A stretch of DNA of 64,000 nucleotides from Bog-473 sp963783965 (GCA_963783965.1 CAWAPQ010000010.1:1-64000), one strand, 5' to 3'. Positions 33,287 to 42,601 are shown, counted from the first letter of the stretch. Program-made: numbers and translations. The notes: generated by a model not told the origin, from the letters alone.

Positions 33287-34835
33287 GTGATTGAGGACCC
33301 GGACCGCTGCTACCAAGCGGCGCAGAGCAAGGACGCCCGCTTCGACGGGCAGTTCTTCTGCGCCGTCACCTCCACCGGGATCTACTGCCGCCCGAGCTGC
33401 CCGGCCCGCACGCCCAAGCGGGAGAACATGCGCTTCTACGCCACTGCGGCGGCCGCCCAGCAGGCCGGGTTCCGCGCCTGCCTACGCTGCCGGCCCGACG
33501 CCACGCCGGGCTCGCCCGAATGGAACATCCGGGCCGACGCCGTCGCACGGGCCATGCGCCTCATCCGCGACGGCGTCGTCGACCGCGAGGGCGTCGAGGG
33601 CCTGGCCGACCGCCTCGGCTACAGCACCCGCCAGCTGAACCGCCTCATCACCGCCGAGGTCGGCACCGGGCCACTGGCGCTGGCCCGGGCCCAGCGCAGC
33701 CAGACGGCCCGCGTCCTGCTCGAGACGACCGACCTCCCGGTCGCTCACGTGGCCTTCGCCGCGGGCTTCTCCAGCGTGCGCCAGTGCAACGACACCGTGC
33801 GCCAGACGTTCGCCGACACTCCGAGCGGGCTGCGCGCCCGGGCGGCGCGCACTGCACAGGGAGCACGGGCCCGCCGGGAACCAGCCACCCAGGCCATTCG
33901 ACTCCGCCTCCCCTGCCGGCGGCCCTTCGACCCTGCCTCGGTACTCGAGTTCCTCGGGCTGCGGGCCCTGCCCGGAGTCGAGCAGCTCGAGGGGGGCTCG
34001 TACACGCGCAGCCTGCGCCTGCCCCATGGGCACGGCATCGTCACGCTGCGCGCGCCCGATGCAGAGGGTCCCGCGGGGCCGGCCTACGTGGAGGGCGAGC
34101 TCGTCCTGTCGGACCTGCGCGACCTGCACACGGCCGTGGCGCGCTGCCGCCAGCTGCTCGACCTCGATGCCGATCCCGTCGCCATTTGGGAGGCCCTGCG
34201 GGACGACCCTCTCGTCGGCCCGCTGGTGCGGGGCAACGCGGGACGCCGTGTCCCCGGCGCCGCCGACGGCTTCGAGCTCGCCGTGCGCGCCGTCATCGGG
34301 CAACAGGTCTCGGTCCCCGGGGCGCGCACGGTCGCCGGACGGCTGGTGCACGCGGCCGGCGAGCTCCTCCCCGCACCGGTCGGCGCGGTGACCCACCTCT
34401 TCCCGACACCGACCGCGCTCATGGAGCTGGCGGGCCGCGAACCCGGCGCCTTCGCCATGCCGGCGGGCCGGCGCCGTGCCCTGGTGGCACTGGCCCACGC
34501 GGTCGAGACGGGCGACGTGGTCATCGACCCCGGCGCCGACCCTGTCGAGTTGCGCCGCTCCCTGGTCGCGCTCCCCGGTATCGGCCCCTGGACGGCGGAG
34601 TACGTCGCCATGCCGCGCGCTGCGCGACCCCGACGCCTTCATGCCGACGGATCTCGGCATCCGGCGGGCGGCCGCCGCGCTCGGCCTCCCCGACGACTCG
34701 GCGCACCTGCGCGAGCTCACCGACCACTGGCGGCCCTGGCGCAGCTACGCCATGGCCCACCTGTGGGCGATGCCCGCCGCTGCCACGATCACCCCGCAAC
34801 TCCCCACCCGACGGACGAAAGGACGTGCCGCATGA
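33287..34835 (+). pseudogene. Ada-AlkA bifunctional repair protein with a one-base frameshift
   Basis: Regulatory alkylation-repair protein: an N-terminal Ada zinc domain (FDGQFFCAVTSTGIYCRPSC, then CLRCRPD, four cysteines), an AraC-type helix-turn-helix, and a C-terminal AlkA DNA glycosylase (AVRAVIGQQVSVPGARTVAG, then LPGIGPWTAEYVAM with helix-hairpin-helix and catalytic Asp expected downstream). The frame is interrupted near 34614: one extra C in the GC run after ATG makes the following codons read nonsense, while the other frame continues correctly with ALRDPDAFMPTDLGIRRAAA to the TGA at 34833-34835. In the first frame it runs on into ogt, giving a false 672-residue fusion. Frameshift or sequencing error. 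Start GTG 33287. Confidence 0.8.
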
Positions 34836-35305
34836 CAACCAACCTCACCGCCACCCTGCCGATGGAGACCCCGATCGGGCAGATCGTCCTGGAGGGCGAC
34901 GGCGACGTGCTGATCGGGCTCCGGCTCCCGAACGATGCCGGCCTCGGACGGCGGGACGAGGAGTCGCCCATTCTGAAGGAGGCGTCGACGCAGCTGCAGG
35001 AGTACTTCGCCGGGGAGCGCACCGAGTTCGATCTCCGCATGGAGCTCGACGGCACGCCGTTCCAGCGGGAGGTCTGGGCCGAGCTGTCGCGCATCCCCTA
35101 CGGCGAGACCATCAGCTACGGCGAGCTGGCCCGCCGGGTCGGCCGGCCCAGGGGCCCCCGGGCCGTCGGGCAGGCCAACGGGAGGAACCCGATCGCCATC
35201 ATCGTGCCCTGTCACCGCGTGCTGGCGAGCAACGGGATCGGCGGCTACGGCGGCGGGCTGCCGGTCAAGCGCGCACTGCTCGCGCTGGAGGGTGTCACGG
35301 CATAG
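34832..35305 (+). CDS. ogt: Methylated-DNA-[protein]-cysteine S-methyltransferase
   Basis: Suicidal DNA repair protein of 157 residues that removes O6-alkyl groups from guanine. GTPFQREVWAELSRIPYGETISYGELA is followed by AVGQANGRNPIAIIVPCHRV, whose cysteine is the acceptor, and GIGGYGGGLPVKRALLALE closes it. The ATG at 34832 overlaps the repaired AlkA stop (ATGA) and has AAAGGA upstream, so both genes form one alkylation-repair operon. Confidence 0.95.
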   Translation: MTTNLTATLPMETPIGQIVLEGDGDVLIGLRLPNDAGLGRRDEESPILKEASTQLQEYFAGERTEFDLRMELDGTPFQREVWAELSRIPYGETISYGELARRVGRPRGPRAVGQANGRNPIAIIVPCHRVLASNGIGGYGGGLPVKRALLALEGVTA

Positions 35306-35308
35306 GGT
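35303..35308 (+). promoter_or_regulatory. -10-like element TAGGGT for the SDR at 35315
   Basis: TAGGGT ends 6 bases before the ATG at 35315 and overlaps the ogt stop codon; leaderless pattern. Confidence 0.45.
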
Positions 35309-35314
35309 GCGCCG

Positions 35315-36127
35315 ATGGAAACGCCCCAGAGTGTCCGCAACGCGTTCGACCTGACGGGGCGAGTGGCCCTCGTCACCGGGGCAGGGAGCGGCATCGGGCG
35401 CTCGACGGCCGAGGTGCTGGCGGGCGCCGGCGCCACCGTCGTCTGCGCCGACATCAACAGCGCCACCGCAGCGGAGACGGCAGCGGCCATCCTCGGCCAG
35501 GGTGGCCGCGCCGAGAGCGCGGAGCTCAACGTGGCGGCCCGGGGCGCGGCGGAGACACTGGTGCAGCACATTGCGGCGCGCCACGGCGGGCTGCACGTCA
35601 TGTGCAACATCGCCGGCATCATGATCGACAGCCCGATCATCGACCTCGACCCCGACGAGTTCGACCGCATTCTGGCGGTGAACCTCAAGGGTGTGCTGTA
35701 CGGATGTCAGGCCGCCGGCAAGGTGATGGTGGCACAGCGCGGCGGCTCCATCATCAACATGACCTCCGCCGCCGTCCTGGCTCCCGCGCCGGGCGTCGGG
35801 CCCTACGCCATCTGCAAGGCGGGCGTGGCCCAACTGACCAAGTCGATGGCCGTCGAGGTCGGCGAGCACGGCGTGCGCGTCAACTCGGTGGCTCCCGGTT
35901 TCATCCCGACCAACATGACGGCGCGCTACTACACGAACCCCGACGGCACCGTGAACGAGGCGGCCAAGGCGGCCACGCTGGCGCCGATGGCGCGCTTCGC
36001 CCCGCTGCGGCGCGTCGGGGAGACGTCCGAGATCGCCTACGCCGTGCTGTATCTCGCCTCGGACGCCAGCAGCTACGTGACGGGACAGTTGCTCAGCCCC
36101 AACGGGGGCGTCTCCATGTCGTATTGA
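35315..36127 (+). CDS. Short-chain dehydrogenase/reductase
   Basis: Classical SDR of 270 residues: VALVTGAGSGIGRSTAEVL, ADINSAT (Asp after strand 2, suggesting NAD preference), HVMCNIAGIMID (usual NNAG replaced by CNIAG), MTSAAVLAP with catalytic Ser, GPYAICKAGV with YxxxK, and VRVNSVAPGFIPTNM. The first conserved Asn of NNAG is thus Cys, a mild departure. Start ATG 35315 follows TAGGGT by 6 bases. The substrate is unknown. Confidence 0.88.
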   Translation: METPQSVRNAFDLTGRVALVTGAGSGIGRSTAEVLAGAGATVVCADINSATAAETAAAILGQGGRAESAELNVAARGAAETLVQHIAARHGGLHVMCNIAGIMIDSPIIDLDPDEFDRILAVNLKGVLYGCQAAGKVMVAQRGGSIINMTSAAVLAPAPGVGPYAICKAGVAQLTKSMAVEVGEHGVRVNSVAPGFIPTNMTARYYTNPDGTVNEAAKAATLAPMARFAPLRRVGETSEIAYAVLYLASDASSYVTGQLLSPNGGVSMSY

Positions 36128-36128
36128 C

Positions 36129-37301
36129 TCACGACAGGCGGTAGAGGTCGAACTGGCCCGTGCTGGTGTCCGACGCGATCACGGCGGGCTGGGGACCGAT
36201 GAGCGTGACGGCCGAGCCCACGCCCACTGCGTTGCTCGTTGAACCCTGCGGCACGATGTTGAACACGCATGCCGTCGGTGTGGACGGCCCGGCCTGCGGA
36301 CAGGCCGGGTTGCTGCCGGACGACTCGAGCGCCAGGGCGCCTGCCGTCGAGTCCACGACGACGCTCGTCACCGAGCCCTGGAAGGACCCCAGCGGGTGGA
36401 GCGTGGCGGCGTCGTAGGTGCTGAAGGTCGCATCGAGGCCCTGGCCGGCGGGCTCGCTGACCCACACGGCCCCGCCGGCGATCACGTCGAGGTACTGCAC
36501 GCCGCCGCCCAGGCCGTTCGGCTTGTCGGCCAGCACGGGGCCCAGCGCGATGGCGCCGTTGGGGCGCCGGGCCACCAATCGGTGATCGGTCCGCTCGTAG
36601 TAGATGGAGCCGTCGGATCCGATGGCGTCACCCAACCCGGTCACGACGAGGTGCGGTGCCGCGGCGGCCCCGGGGTTGAGGCTGTACACGCTGACCGTGT
36701 TGCCCCGGGTCACCGAAACGAAGACCGAGCCGTTGGCCGCCGCGAGCGCGACGAGATCGTTGTTCGAGCTGTTCGACGTGGGTACCGACGGCATCGTCCA
36801 CTGCCCGTCCTGGTTCCCGCTCGTGCGGTTGTAGGCGAACAAGGTCGCATAGGTCGCCACGTAGAAGTTGGTGGCGTCGGCCGCCACGGCGGCGATGCCG
36901 GTCGGAACGTGCTCGGCGATTTCGGCGGGGCCGTTGCCGTCGACCACCCAGGCCACCGCCGCCGACGGGCTGCTCGGGTCCTGGGGGGCGGCGAACACGG
37001 CGCCGTCGGGGCTTTCCGCCGCCGTGACCCGGTCGGCCGAGAACGGGAGCGCGATGGCCGCGCCCAGTTGCAGCGGGCCGGTGCTGGCCGTCGTGGTCGT
37101 CGTGGTGGACGCGGCCGCGGCGGCGGTCGTGGTGGTGGTCGACGACCGGCGCGGCGAGGTCGGCGTCGGGGAGCCCGACCCGCAGGCCGCCAGCACGATC
37201 GGCGCCACCAGGGCTGCCATCAATCCCAATTGCAGCCGCTGACCAGGGTTCCCGCGCACTGCCGCCAGTATGGCGTGCAACGGGCGGGCGATACGGTGCA
37301 C
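36129..37301 (-). CDS. Lipoprotein with beta-propeller-like repeats
   Basis: Extracytoplasmic lipoprotein of about 390 residues. LMAALVAPIVLAACGSGSP carries a lipobox (LAAC). It is followed by a Ser/Thr/Ala-rich linker and a beta-rich domain of repeated blocks such as SVFVSVTRGNTVSVYSLNPG, SDGSIYYERTDHRLVARRP and GAVWVSEPAGQGLDATFST, resembling a WD/NHL-type beta propeller. The first GTG at 37301 overlaps the divergent promoter region; a GTG at 37259 would give a shorter, more usual signal. Binding partner unknown. Confidence 0.7.
   Translation of the reverse strand: MHRIARPLHAILAAVRGNPGQRLQLGLMAALVAPIVLAACGSGSPTPTSPRRSSTTTTTAAAAASTTTTTTASTGPLQLGAAIALPFSADRVTAAESPDGAVFAAPQDPSSPSAAVAWVVDGNGPAEIAEHVPTGIAAVAADATNFYVATYATLFAYNRTSGNQDGQWTMPSVPTSNSSNNDLVALAAANGSVFVSVTRGNTVSVYSLNPGAAAAPHLVVTGLGDAIGSDGSIYYERTDHRLVARRPNGAIALGPVLADKPNGLGGGVQYLDVIAGGAVWVSEPAGQGLDATFSTYDAATLHPLGSFQGSVTSVVVDSTAGALALESSGSNPACPQAGPSTPTACVFNIVPQGSTSNAVGVGSAVTLIGPQPAVIASDTSTGQFDLYRLS
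37292..37297 (+). promoter_or_regulatory. -10-like element TACGGT for the dienelactone hydrolase
   Basis: TACGGT, 6 bases before the ATG at 37304; leaderless pattern. Confidence 0.5.
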
Positions 37302-37303
37302 CC

Positions 37304-38020
37304 ATGGCCACCACCCGCGACATCACCTACGAAGCCGACGGCCGCACCATGATCGGCACCCTCGCCCTGCCCGACGGCACCGACGCGCGCCCCGGCGTGC
37401 TGGTCTGCCACGAGGGACCCGGGCTCGACGACCACGCGCGGGGTCGGGCGCAGCGCATCGCCGACGAGCTCGGCTATGTCGCCTTCGCGCTCGACTACCA
37501 CGGTGACGGGAAGCCGATCACCGATCGCGACGAAATGATGGGCCGCATCGGCGCGCTGCGCAGCGACCCGCCGCGTGCGTATGCCATCGGGACGGCTGGT
37601 CTCGACATCCTGCGGGCCGAGCCGCGCACCGACACGGGGAGGCTGGCGGCCATCGGGTACTGCTTCGGCGGCACGCTGTCGTTGGAGCTGGCCCGCGGCG
37701 GGGCCGACCTCAAGGCGGTGGTCGGCTTCCATTCGGGGTTGTCGACCGTGCACCCCGAGGACGCGCGCAACATCACGGGCAAGGTGCTGGCCCTCATCGG
37801 TGCCGACGACCCCATGGTGCATGCCGAGGAGCGGCGGGCCTTCGAGGAGGAGATGCGGGCCGGCGGGGTCGACTGGGAGCTGAATGTGTACGGCGGCGCC
37901 GTGCACTCCTTCACCAACCCGCTGGCCTCCCCGGACGCCTTCCCCGGCATCGCCTACGACGAGTCGACCGACCGCCGGTCCTGGCAGGCCATGGTCGACC
38001 TGTTCAATGAGGTCTTCTAG
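37304..38020 (+). CDS. Dienelactone hydrolase family protein
   Basis: Alpha/beta-hydrolase of 238 residues. The nucleophile elbow GYCFGGTLSLELA carries cysteine, as in dienelactone hydrolases, the acid is in LIGADDPMVHAEE and the histidine in GGAVHSFTNPL. A VLVCHEGPGLDDHARGRAQR segment matches the family's oxyanion region. It probably hydrolyses a lactone or ester in aromatic or alicyclic catabolism; the substrate is unknown. Start ATG 37304 is fixed by TACGGT upstream. Confidence 0.9.
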   Translation: MATTRDITYEADGRTMIGTLALPDGTDARPGVLVCHEGPGLDDHARGRAQRIADELGYVAFALDYHGDGKPITDRDEMMGRIGALRSDPPRAYAIGTAGLDILRAEPRTDTGRLAAIGYCFGGTLSLELARGGADLKAVVGFHSGLSTVHPEDARNITGKVLALIGADDPMVHAEERRAFEEEMRAGGVDWELNVYGGAVHSFTNPLASPDAFPGIAYDESTDRRSWQAMVDLFNEVF

Positions 38021-38040
38021 CCAACCCGCCCCTGTTCTCG

Positions 38041-38065
38041 CGCATCTGACGCCCCGTCAGGTGCG
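38041..38065. promoter_or_regulatory. 25-base near-perfect palindrome, putative operator
   Basis: CGCA at 38041-38044, CTGACG at 38046-38051, centre CCC at 38052-38054, CGTCAG at 38055-38060 and TGCG at 38062-38065 form a palindrome with one mismatched pair (38045/38061). It ends four bases before the TACGCT -10-like element of the amidohydrolase gene, so it covers the -35 region. No T-tract follows, so it is not a typical terminator. It shares its core with 22429, 48632 and 29528. Confidence 0.65.
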
Positions 38066-38068
38066 GGC

Positions 38069-38074
38069 TACGCT
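38069..38074 (+). promoter_or_regulatory. -10-like element TACGCT for the amidohydrolase
   Basis: TACGCT, 8 bases before the ATG at 38083, favouring that start over the ATG at 38077. Confidence 0.5.
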
Positions 38075-38082
38075 CGATGCCC

Positions 38083-39285
38083 ATGCCTGAGCCCCTGCCG
38101 CTGATCATCTCGGTCGACGATCATGTGGTCGAGCCGCCCAATGTGTGGCAGGACCGCCTCCCCTCCAAGTACGCGGAGGTGGGGCCGCGGATTGTGCGCG
38201 CGCCCATGCCCGAGGTCGAGTACCGCGGCGGGTCGTTGAAGGTCAAGCCCGGCTCCGAAGGTGTGCCGGTCGACTGGTGGTACTACGAGGACCTCAAGCG
38301 TCCGTTACTGCGCGTCGACTCCGCGGTGGGTGTCCCCCGCGACGAGGTGACCATGAAGGGCGTCACCTACGAGGACATGCGCCCGGGCTCCTACGAGGTG
38401 AAGCCGCGCCTCGACGACATGGACGCCAATCACATTGAGGCCGCCCTCTGCTTCCCGACCTTCCCCCGCTTCTGCGGCCAGACCTTCACCGAGGCCGAGG
38501 ACAAGGAGCTCGGACTGCTGTGCATTGAGGCGTACAACGACTGGATGGTCGAGGAGTGGTGCGGCGACTCGGGCGGCCGGCTCATCCCGCTCTGCCTCAT
38601 TCCGCTCTGGGACGCCGAGCTGGCGGCGGCGGAGGTGCGGCGCAACGCGGCACGCGGCGTGCGCGCCGTCTGCTTCAGCGAGATCCCGCCGTTCCTGGGG
38701 CTGCCGAGCGTGCACGACCCCGACCACTACTGGGATCCCTTCTTCCAGGCCTGCGCCGAGACAGAGACCATCGTGAACATGCACATCGGGTCGTCGTCGA
38801 AGATGCCGTCGACGTCGGCTGATGCGCCGCCCGCCGTCGGCTCGACGCTGACGCACACCAACGCCACCTTCTCCCTCGTGGACTATCTGTTCAGCGGCGT
38901 CTTCGTGCGCATTCCCGGCCTGAAGGTGGCCTACTCGGAGGGGCAGATCGGTTGGATTCCCTACATTCTGGAGCGAGCCGACCGCGTCTGGGAGGACAAC
39001 CGGGGGTGGGGCGGGGTCGCCGACATCGTGCCGGAGAAGCCCTCCAGCTACTTCAAGGACCACGTGTGGGGTTGCTTCTTCGACGACGCCCACGGGCTGA
39101 AGTCGGTGGACGAGATCGGCGAGGACAACATCACCTACGAGTCGGACTACCCGCACTCGGACTCGACCTGGCCGCGGACCCGGGAGATCGCCGAGGAACA
39201 GATGGCCGATCTCACCGACGAGCAGCGCCGCAAGATCGTGCGCGGGAACGCGATCAAGTTGTTCGGCCTCGACCTCCCGGCTTGA
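38083..39285 (+). CDS. Amidohydrolase-2 family metal-dependent hydrolase
   Basis: TIM-barrel protein of 400 residues from the amidohydrolase-2 (ACMSD-like) family: metal-binding start ISVDDHVVEPPNVW, MDANHIEAALCFPTFPRFCG, the histidine in IVNMHIGSSSKMP, GLKVAYSEGQIGWIPYILER and the late Asp/His in ITYESDYPHSDSTWP. Relatives act as decarboxylases or hydrolases on cyclic carboxylates. An operator-like palindrome immediately upstream ties it to the steroid-type regulon. Start ATG 38083 by promoter spacing. Confidence 0.88.
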   Translation: MPEPLPLIISVDDHVVEPPNVWQDRLPSKYAEVGPRIVRAPMPEVEYRGGSLKVKPGSEGVPVDWWYYEDLKRPLLRVDSAVGVPRDEVTMKGVTYEDMRPGSYEVKPRLDDMDANHIEAALCFPTFPRFCGQTFTEAEDKELGLLCIEAYNDWMVEEWCGDSGGRLIPLCLIPLWDAELAAAEVRRNAARGVRAVCFSEIPPFLGLPSVHDPDHYWDPFFQACAETETIVNMHIGSSSKMPSTSADAPPAVGSTLTHTNATFSLVDYLFSGVFVRIPGLKVAYSEGQIGWIPYILERADRVWEDNRGWGGVADIVPEKPSSYFKDHVWGCFFDDAHGLKSVDEIGEDNITYESDYPHSDSTWPRTREIAEEQMADLTDEQRRKIVRGNAIKLFGLDLPA

Positions 39286-39347
39286 TCCCCGGTGCTGCGA
39301 TGCTGCCTTGTGCGGCCTCTTGTTGCCTGACGTCTGACCCCTGACGC

Positions 39348-40532
39348 ATGGACCTCCGCTACACCGGGCCTGAGCAGGCCTTCCGCCAGGAACTGCGGGA
39401 TTGGTTGGCGGCCACGCTGCCGGGCGTCGGCGCACCGCCGCCCCATGACGACTGGCCGGCCCGTCGGGCCTACGACCTGCGCTGGCAACGTTTGTTGTTC
39501 GAAGCGGGCTACGCCGGCGTGGATTGGCCCGCCGAGGGCGGCGGGCGCGGCTCGTCGCCGGTGGAGCAGCTGATCTTCAAGGAGGAGTGCGAGCGGGCCG
39601 GCGCGCCCTACGTAGGCGTGAACTTCGTCGGGCTGTTGCACGCCGGCCCGACCATCATTGCCGAGGGGACGGCGGCCCAGAAGGAGCGCTACCTGCCCGC
39701 CATCCTGCGCGGTGAAGAGGTGTGGTGCCAGGGCTTCAGCGAGCCCGACGCCGGCAGCGACCTGGCCTCGCTCCGCACTCGGGCGGTGCGCGACGGCGAT
39801 GACTATGTCGTGACCGGGTCGAAGATCTGGACATCCCACGCCGAGGTGGCCGACTTCTGTGAGTTGCTGGTGCGCACCGGGGAGGAGCGCAACCGCGGGA
39901 TCACCTGGCTGATCATGCCTATGGACGCGCCCGGAATCGAGATCCGGCCGCTGCGCACCATCGCCGGGACGACGGAATTCGCCGAGCTGTTCTTGAACGA
40001 AGTGCGGGTGCCCGTGGCCAACCGCGTGGGCGACGAGAACGACGGTTGGCGCGTGACCATGGTCACCCTGTCCTTCGAGCGCGGCACAGCCTTCGTGGGC
40101 GAGCTGCTCGAGTGCATGCGCCTCCTCGGCGAGCTGGCTCAGGTCGCGGGGAGGGTCGGCGCACTGGACGATGCCGGCGTGGCGCGCCGGTTGGGCCACC
40201 TGGTGGCCGCGTTCGATGCGCTGTGGGCGCTCACCAAGCGCAACGTCTCGGAGGCGGCGCAGACCGGCATCCCAGGGATCGGCGGATCGGTCTTCAAGCT
40301 CTCGTTCTCCGAGCACGCCCAGGCGCTGGGCGACCTGGCCATGGAGATCCTGGACCGGGCCGCGCTGTGCGCCGACCCGCTGACGGGGCCCGACGGTTTG
40401 CCGCTGGGCAACGCCGAGCAGTTGGCGGCGTGGTTCAAGTCGATCTCTTTGACCATTGCGGCCGGCACGTCACAGGTGCAGCGCAACATTGTGGCCGAGC
40501 GCATCCTCGGACTGCCCAAGGCGCGGCGCTGA
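39348..40532 (+). CDS. Acyl-CoA dehydrogenase, first subunit of second pair
   Basis: Acyl-CoA dehydrogenase of 394 residues. GAPYVGVNFVGLLHAGPTII, VWCQGFSEPDAGSDLASLRT, YVVTGSKIWTSHAEVADFC, FERGTAFVGELLECMRLLGE and the C-terminal TSQVQRNIVAERILGLPK are all family landmarks. It resembles FadE-type steroid dehydrogenases of heterotetrameric enzymes. Two CTGACG half-sites (39327-39332 and 39341-39346) in direct orientation lie just upstream of the ATG, reminiscent of the palindromic operator. It overlaps its partner by one base (TGATG). Confidence 0.87.
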   Translation: MDLRYTGPEQAFRQELRDWLAATLPGVGAPPPHDDWPARRAYDLRWQRLLFEAGYAGVDWPAEGGGRGSSPVEQLIFKEECERAGAPYVGVNFVGLLHAGPTIIAEGTAAQKERYLPAILRGEEVWCQGFSEPDAGSDLASLRTRAVRDGDDYVVTGSKIWTSHAEVADFCELLVRTGEERNRGITWLIMPMDAPGIEIRPLRTIAGTTEFAELFLNEVRVPVANRVGDENDGWRVTMVTLSFERGTAFVGELLECMRLLGELAQVAGRVGALDDAGVARRLGHLVAAFDALWALTKRNVSEAAQTGIPGIGGSVFKLSFSEHAQALGDLAMEILDRAALCADPLTGPDGLPLGNAEQLAAWFKSISLTIAAGTSQVQRNIVAERILGLPKARR

Positions 40533-41572
40533 TGGACTTCCGCGTCGGCGAGGACCAGCGCGAGTTGGCCGAGGGCATCCGGGCCATGGTGGCGGGGCGG
40601 CTGCCGCTCGAGCACCTGCGGACCCGGGAAGGTGACGCGGTGACCATCGACCGTGACGAATGGGCGGCCCTCGGCGAGACGGGCGTGTTCGCACTGACCC
40701 TGCCCGAGCCCGTCGGCACGGGCCTCTCCATGGCTGAGGCCGTCGTCGTCTTCGAGGAGCTGGGGAGCGCCCTGCTACCAGGGCCGCTGGTCGGGACCTT
40801 CCTGGCGGCACGCGCCGGGCTGGTGGAGGGCGCGGCCGAGGGGCGCGCTTCGGTGGGCGTGCACTGCAGCGGGTCCGGGCCTGTGCTGGTGGAGCATTTG
40901 GCGGCGCTCGACGCGCTGCTCGTCTTCGACGGGGAGGCTGGCGGCGGGCGGGGCGGCGGGGCGGCACGGTTGCTCGCTCCCGTCGGCACTGCGGGCGCGA
41001 CGCGCGTGGAGGCGCCGCTCGACCCGTTGACGCCGCTGTGGCGTGTCGACGCCCCGCTCGCCGGAGAGCCGGTGCCCGACGATGACGGCGCGTTGTGGCG
41101 CGACGGCGCGTTGCTCACGGCGGCGCTGCAGGTGGGCCACGCCGCGGCGGCTCTGGACCTCGCTACCGCCTACGCCAAGGAACGGCAGCAGTTCGGCACG
41201 CCCATCGGCAGCTTCCAGGCCATAAAGCACATGTGCGCCGACATGCTCGTACGCGCCGAGGTGGCTCGTGCCGCCGTGCACGCTTCGGCATGCCTGGCCG
41301 ATGCACCCGATGTCGTCGAAGCCGAGGCTGCGGTGGCCGGTTGCTCCCCCGACCAGGTGGTGGACCGCGCCGTCCGCGGTGCCAAGCTCCTGGCCGACGA
41401 GGCGGCGCTGGCAAACGCCCGGTCGGCCATTCAGGTCCACGGCGGCATGGGCTTCACGTGGGAGGTGCCGCTGCACCTGCACCTCAAGCGCTCCCGCCTG
41501 CACTCGACCACGTTCGGCACCCCGGCGACGCAGGCGGCCGCCCTGGCCGTCTACGCCGGAGCGACGACATGA
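40532..41572 (+). CDS. Acyl-CoA dehydrogenase, second subunit of second pair
   Basis: Partner of 346 residues with an eroded central domain: DFRVGEDQRELAEGIRAMV at the start, then YAKERQQFGTPIGSFQAIKH and IQVHGGMGFTWEVPLHLHLK in the C-terminal domain. The SEPxAGSD motif is absent. Translational coupling to the upstream gene supports formation of an alpha2beta2 dehydrogenase. The ending is followed by an LLM oxidoreductase gene after 31 bases. Confidence 0.85.
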   Translation: MDFRVGEDQRELAEGIRAMVAGRLPLEHLRTREGDAVTIDRDEWAALGETGVFALTLPEPVGTGLSMAEAVVVFEELGSALLPGPLVGTFLAARAGLVEGAAEGRASVGVHCSGSGPVLVEHLAALDALLVFDGEAGGGRGGGAARLLAPVGTAGATRVEAPLDPLTPLWRVDAPLAGEPVPDDDGALWRDGALLTAALQVGHAAAALDLATAYAKERQQFGTPIGSFQAIKHMCADMLVRAEVARAAVHASACLADAPDVVEAEAAVAGCSPDQVVDRAVRGAKLLADEAALANARSAIQVHGGMGFTWEVPLHLHLKRSRLHSTTFGTPATQAAALAVYAGATT

Positions 41573-41603
41573 CGCCGTACTTCTCTCGATGGGAGCCCCG
41601 TCC

Positions 41604-42587
41604 ATGACCGACCCTTCCCTTTTCCCGACCGACGTGGTGCGCACCGTCCCCGAAGGGGAGGTCGTCTACGGCATGCAGCTCCCGATTCAGTCCCAGTCGA
41701 CGCTGTACGTGGCCGACTGGGAGAAGGAGGCTGGTCCGGCCGAGCTGGCCCGCATCGCCCGCGTGGCGGACGAGGCCGGTTTCTTCTATCTCGGCGTGTG
41801 CGACCACACCGCCATTCCGCGCCGGCTGGCCGACGCGATGGGCACGATCTGGTACGACACGACCGCGACCCTGGGCTGGTTGGCCGCCGTCACGACGAAC
41901 ACCCACCTCCTCTCCCACGTGCTGATCCTCGCCCAGCGTCACCCACTGCGGGCGGCCAAGGAGTTGTCGACGATCGACCACTTGTCGGGTGGGCGCCTCA
42001 TTGTCGGCGTGGGCGCCGGCCACGTGCCCGAGGAGTACGAACTTCTGACGGGAGACTTCGCCGAGCGGGGACGCCACACCGACGAGGCCGTTTCGGCGCT
42101 GGCCCGCGCCTTCACGGACGAGTTCCCGGAGCTCCCCGGGCCGCGCTTCCCCGCCAAGGACCTGGGGGTGGCGCCGCGGCCGGTACGCCAGCCCCGCCCG
42201 CCCATCTGGATCGGCGGCTCCTCCCCGGCGGCCATCCGGCGCACGGCCGCCTTCGGCGACGGCTGGCTGCCTCAGGGGACACGCCGTCGCGACCTCCCTG
42301 GCCAGGTAGTCCGGCTGCGCGAGTTGCGGGAACAGCTCCGGGGTGGGGCACCGATCGACATCGGCACCATCGTCGAGCCCATCTACCTCACGTCGGCCGG
42401 CTCGGGCTGGGACTTGCCGGGCTGGGTGCTGTCGGGTGGAGCGGACGAGGTGGCCTCGTCATTGCGCGAGCTCATCGACATGGGCGTCAACCACCTGCAG
42501 GTGCGTTTCATGGCCCGGAGCCCGGAGGAATTTTGCGAGCAGACGGCCCGTTTCGGCGTCGAAGTGGGAGCCCTGCTGAACAACTGA
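41604..42587 (+). CDS. LLM-class (F420-dependent) oxidoreductase
   Basis: Luciferase-like TIM-barrel protein of 327 residues; family members in Actinobacteria use coenzyme F420. Typical blocks are ARIARVADEAGFFYLGVCDH, LLSHVLILAQRHPLRAAKEL, STIDHLSGGRLIVGVGAG, RQPRPPIWIGGSSPAAIRRT and AAFGDGWLPQ. Start ATG 41604 has GGGAG 8 bases upstream; an ATG at 41589 is possible. Its position after the dehydrogenase pair suggests a catabolic role, substrate unknown. Confidence 0.88.
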   Translation: MTDPSLFPTDVVRTVPEGEVVYGMQLPIQSQSTLYVADWEKEAGPAELARIARVADEAGFFYLGVCDHTAIPRRLADAMGTIWYDTTATLGWLAAVTTNTHLLSHVLILAQRHPLRAAKELSTIDHLSGGRLIVGVGAGHVPEEYELLTGDFAERGRHTDEAVSALARAFTDEFPELPGPRFPAKDLGVAPRPVRQPRPPIWIGGSSPAAIRRTAAFGDGWLPQGTRRRDLPGQVVRLRELREQLRGGAPIDIGTIVEPIYLTSAGSGWDLPGWVLSGGADEVASSLRELIDMGVNHLQVRFMARSPEEFCEQTARFGVEVGALLNN

Positions 42588-42601
42588 GGCGGTCGCAGCC
42601 A

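Noticed and set aside
33287..35305. A single long frame reading as an Ada-AlkA-Ogt triple fusion
   Set aside because: The middle part after 34617 is Arg/Pro/His-rich nonsense, the other frame holds the true AlkA C-terminus, and ogt has its own ATG and ribosome-binding site.
38041..38065. Palindrome considered as a transcription terminator for the dienelactone hydrolase
   Set aside because: No T-tract follows, it lies directly against a -10-like element, and its core recurs upstream of unrelated genes.
39327..39346. CTGACG half-sites before the acyl-CoA dehydrogenase as a full operator
   Set aside because: They are direct, not inverted, and the spacing differs from the palindromic sites; mentioned only as a resemblance.
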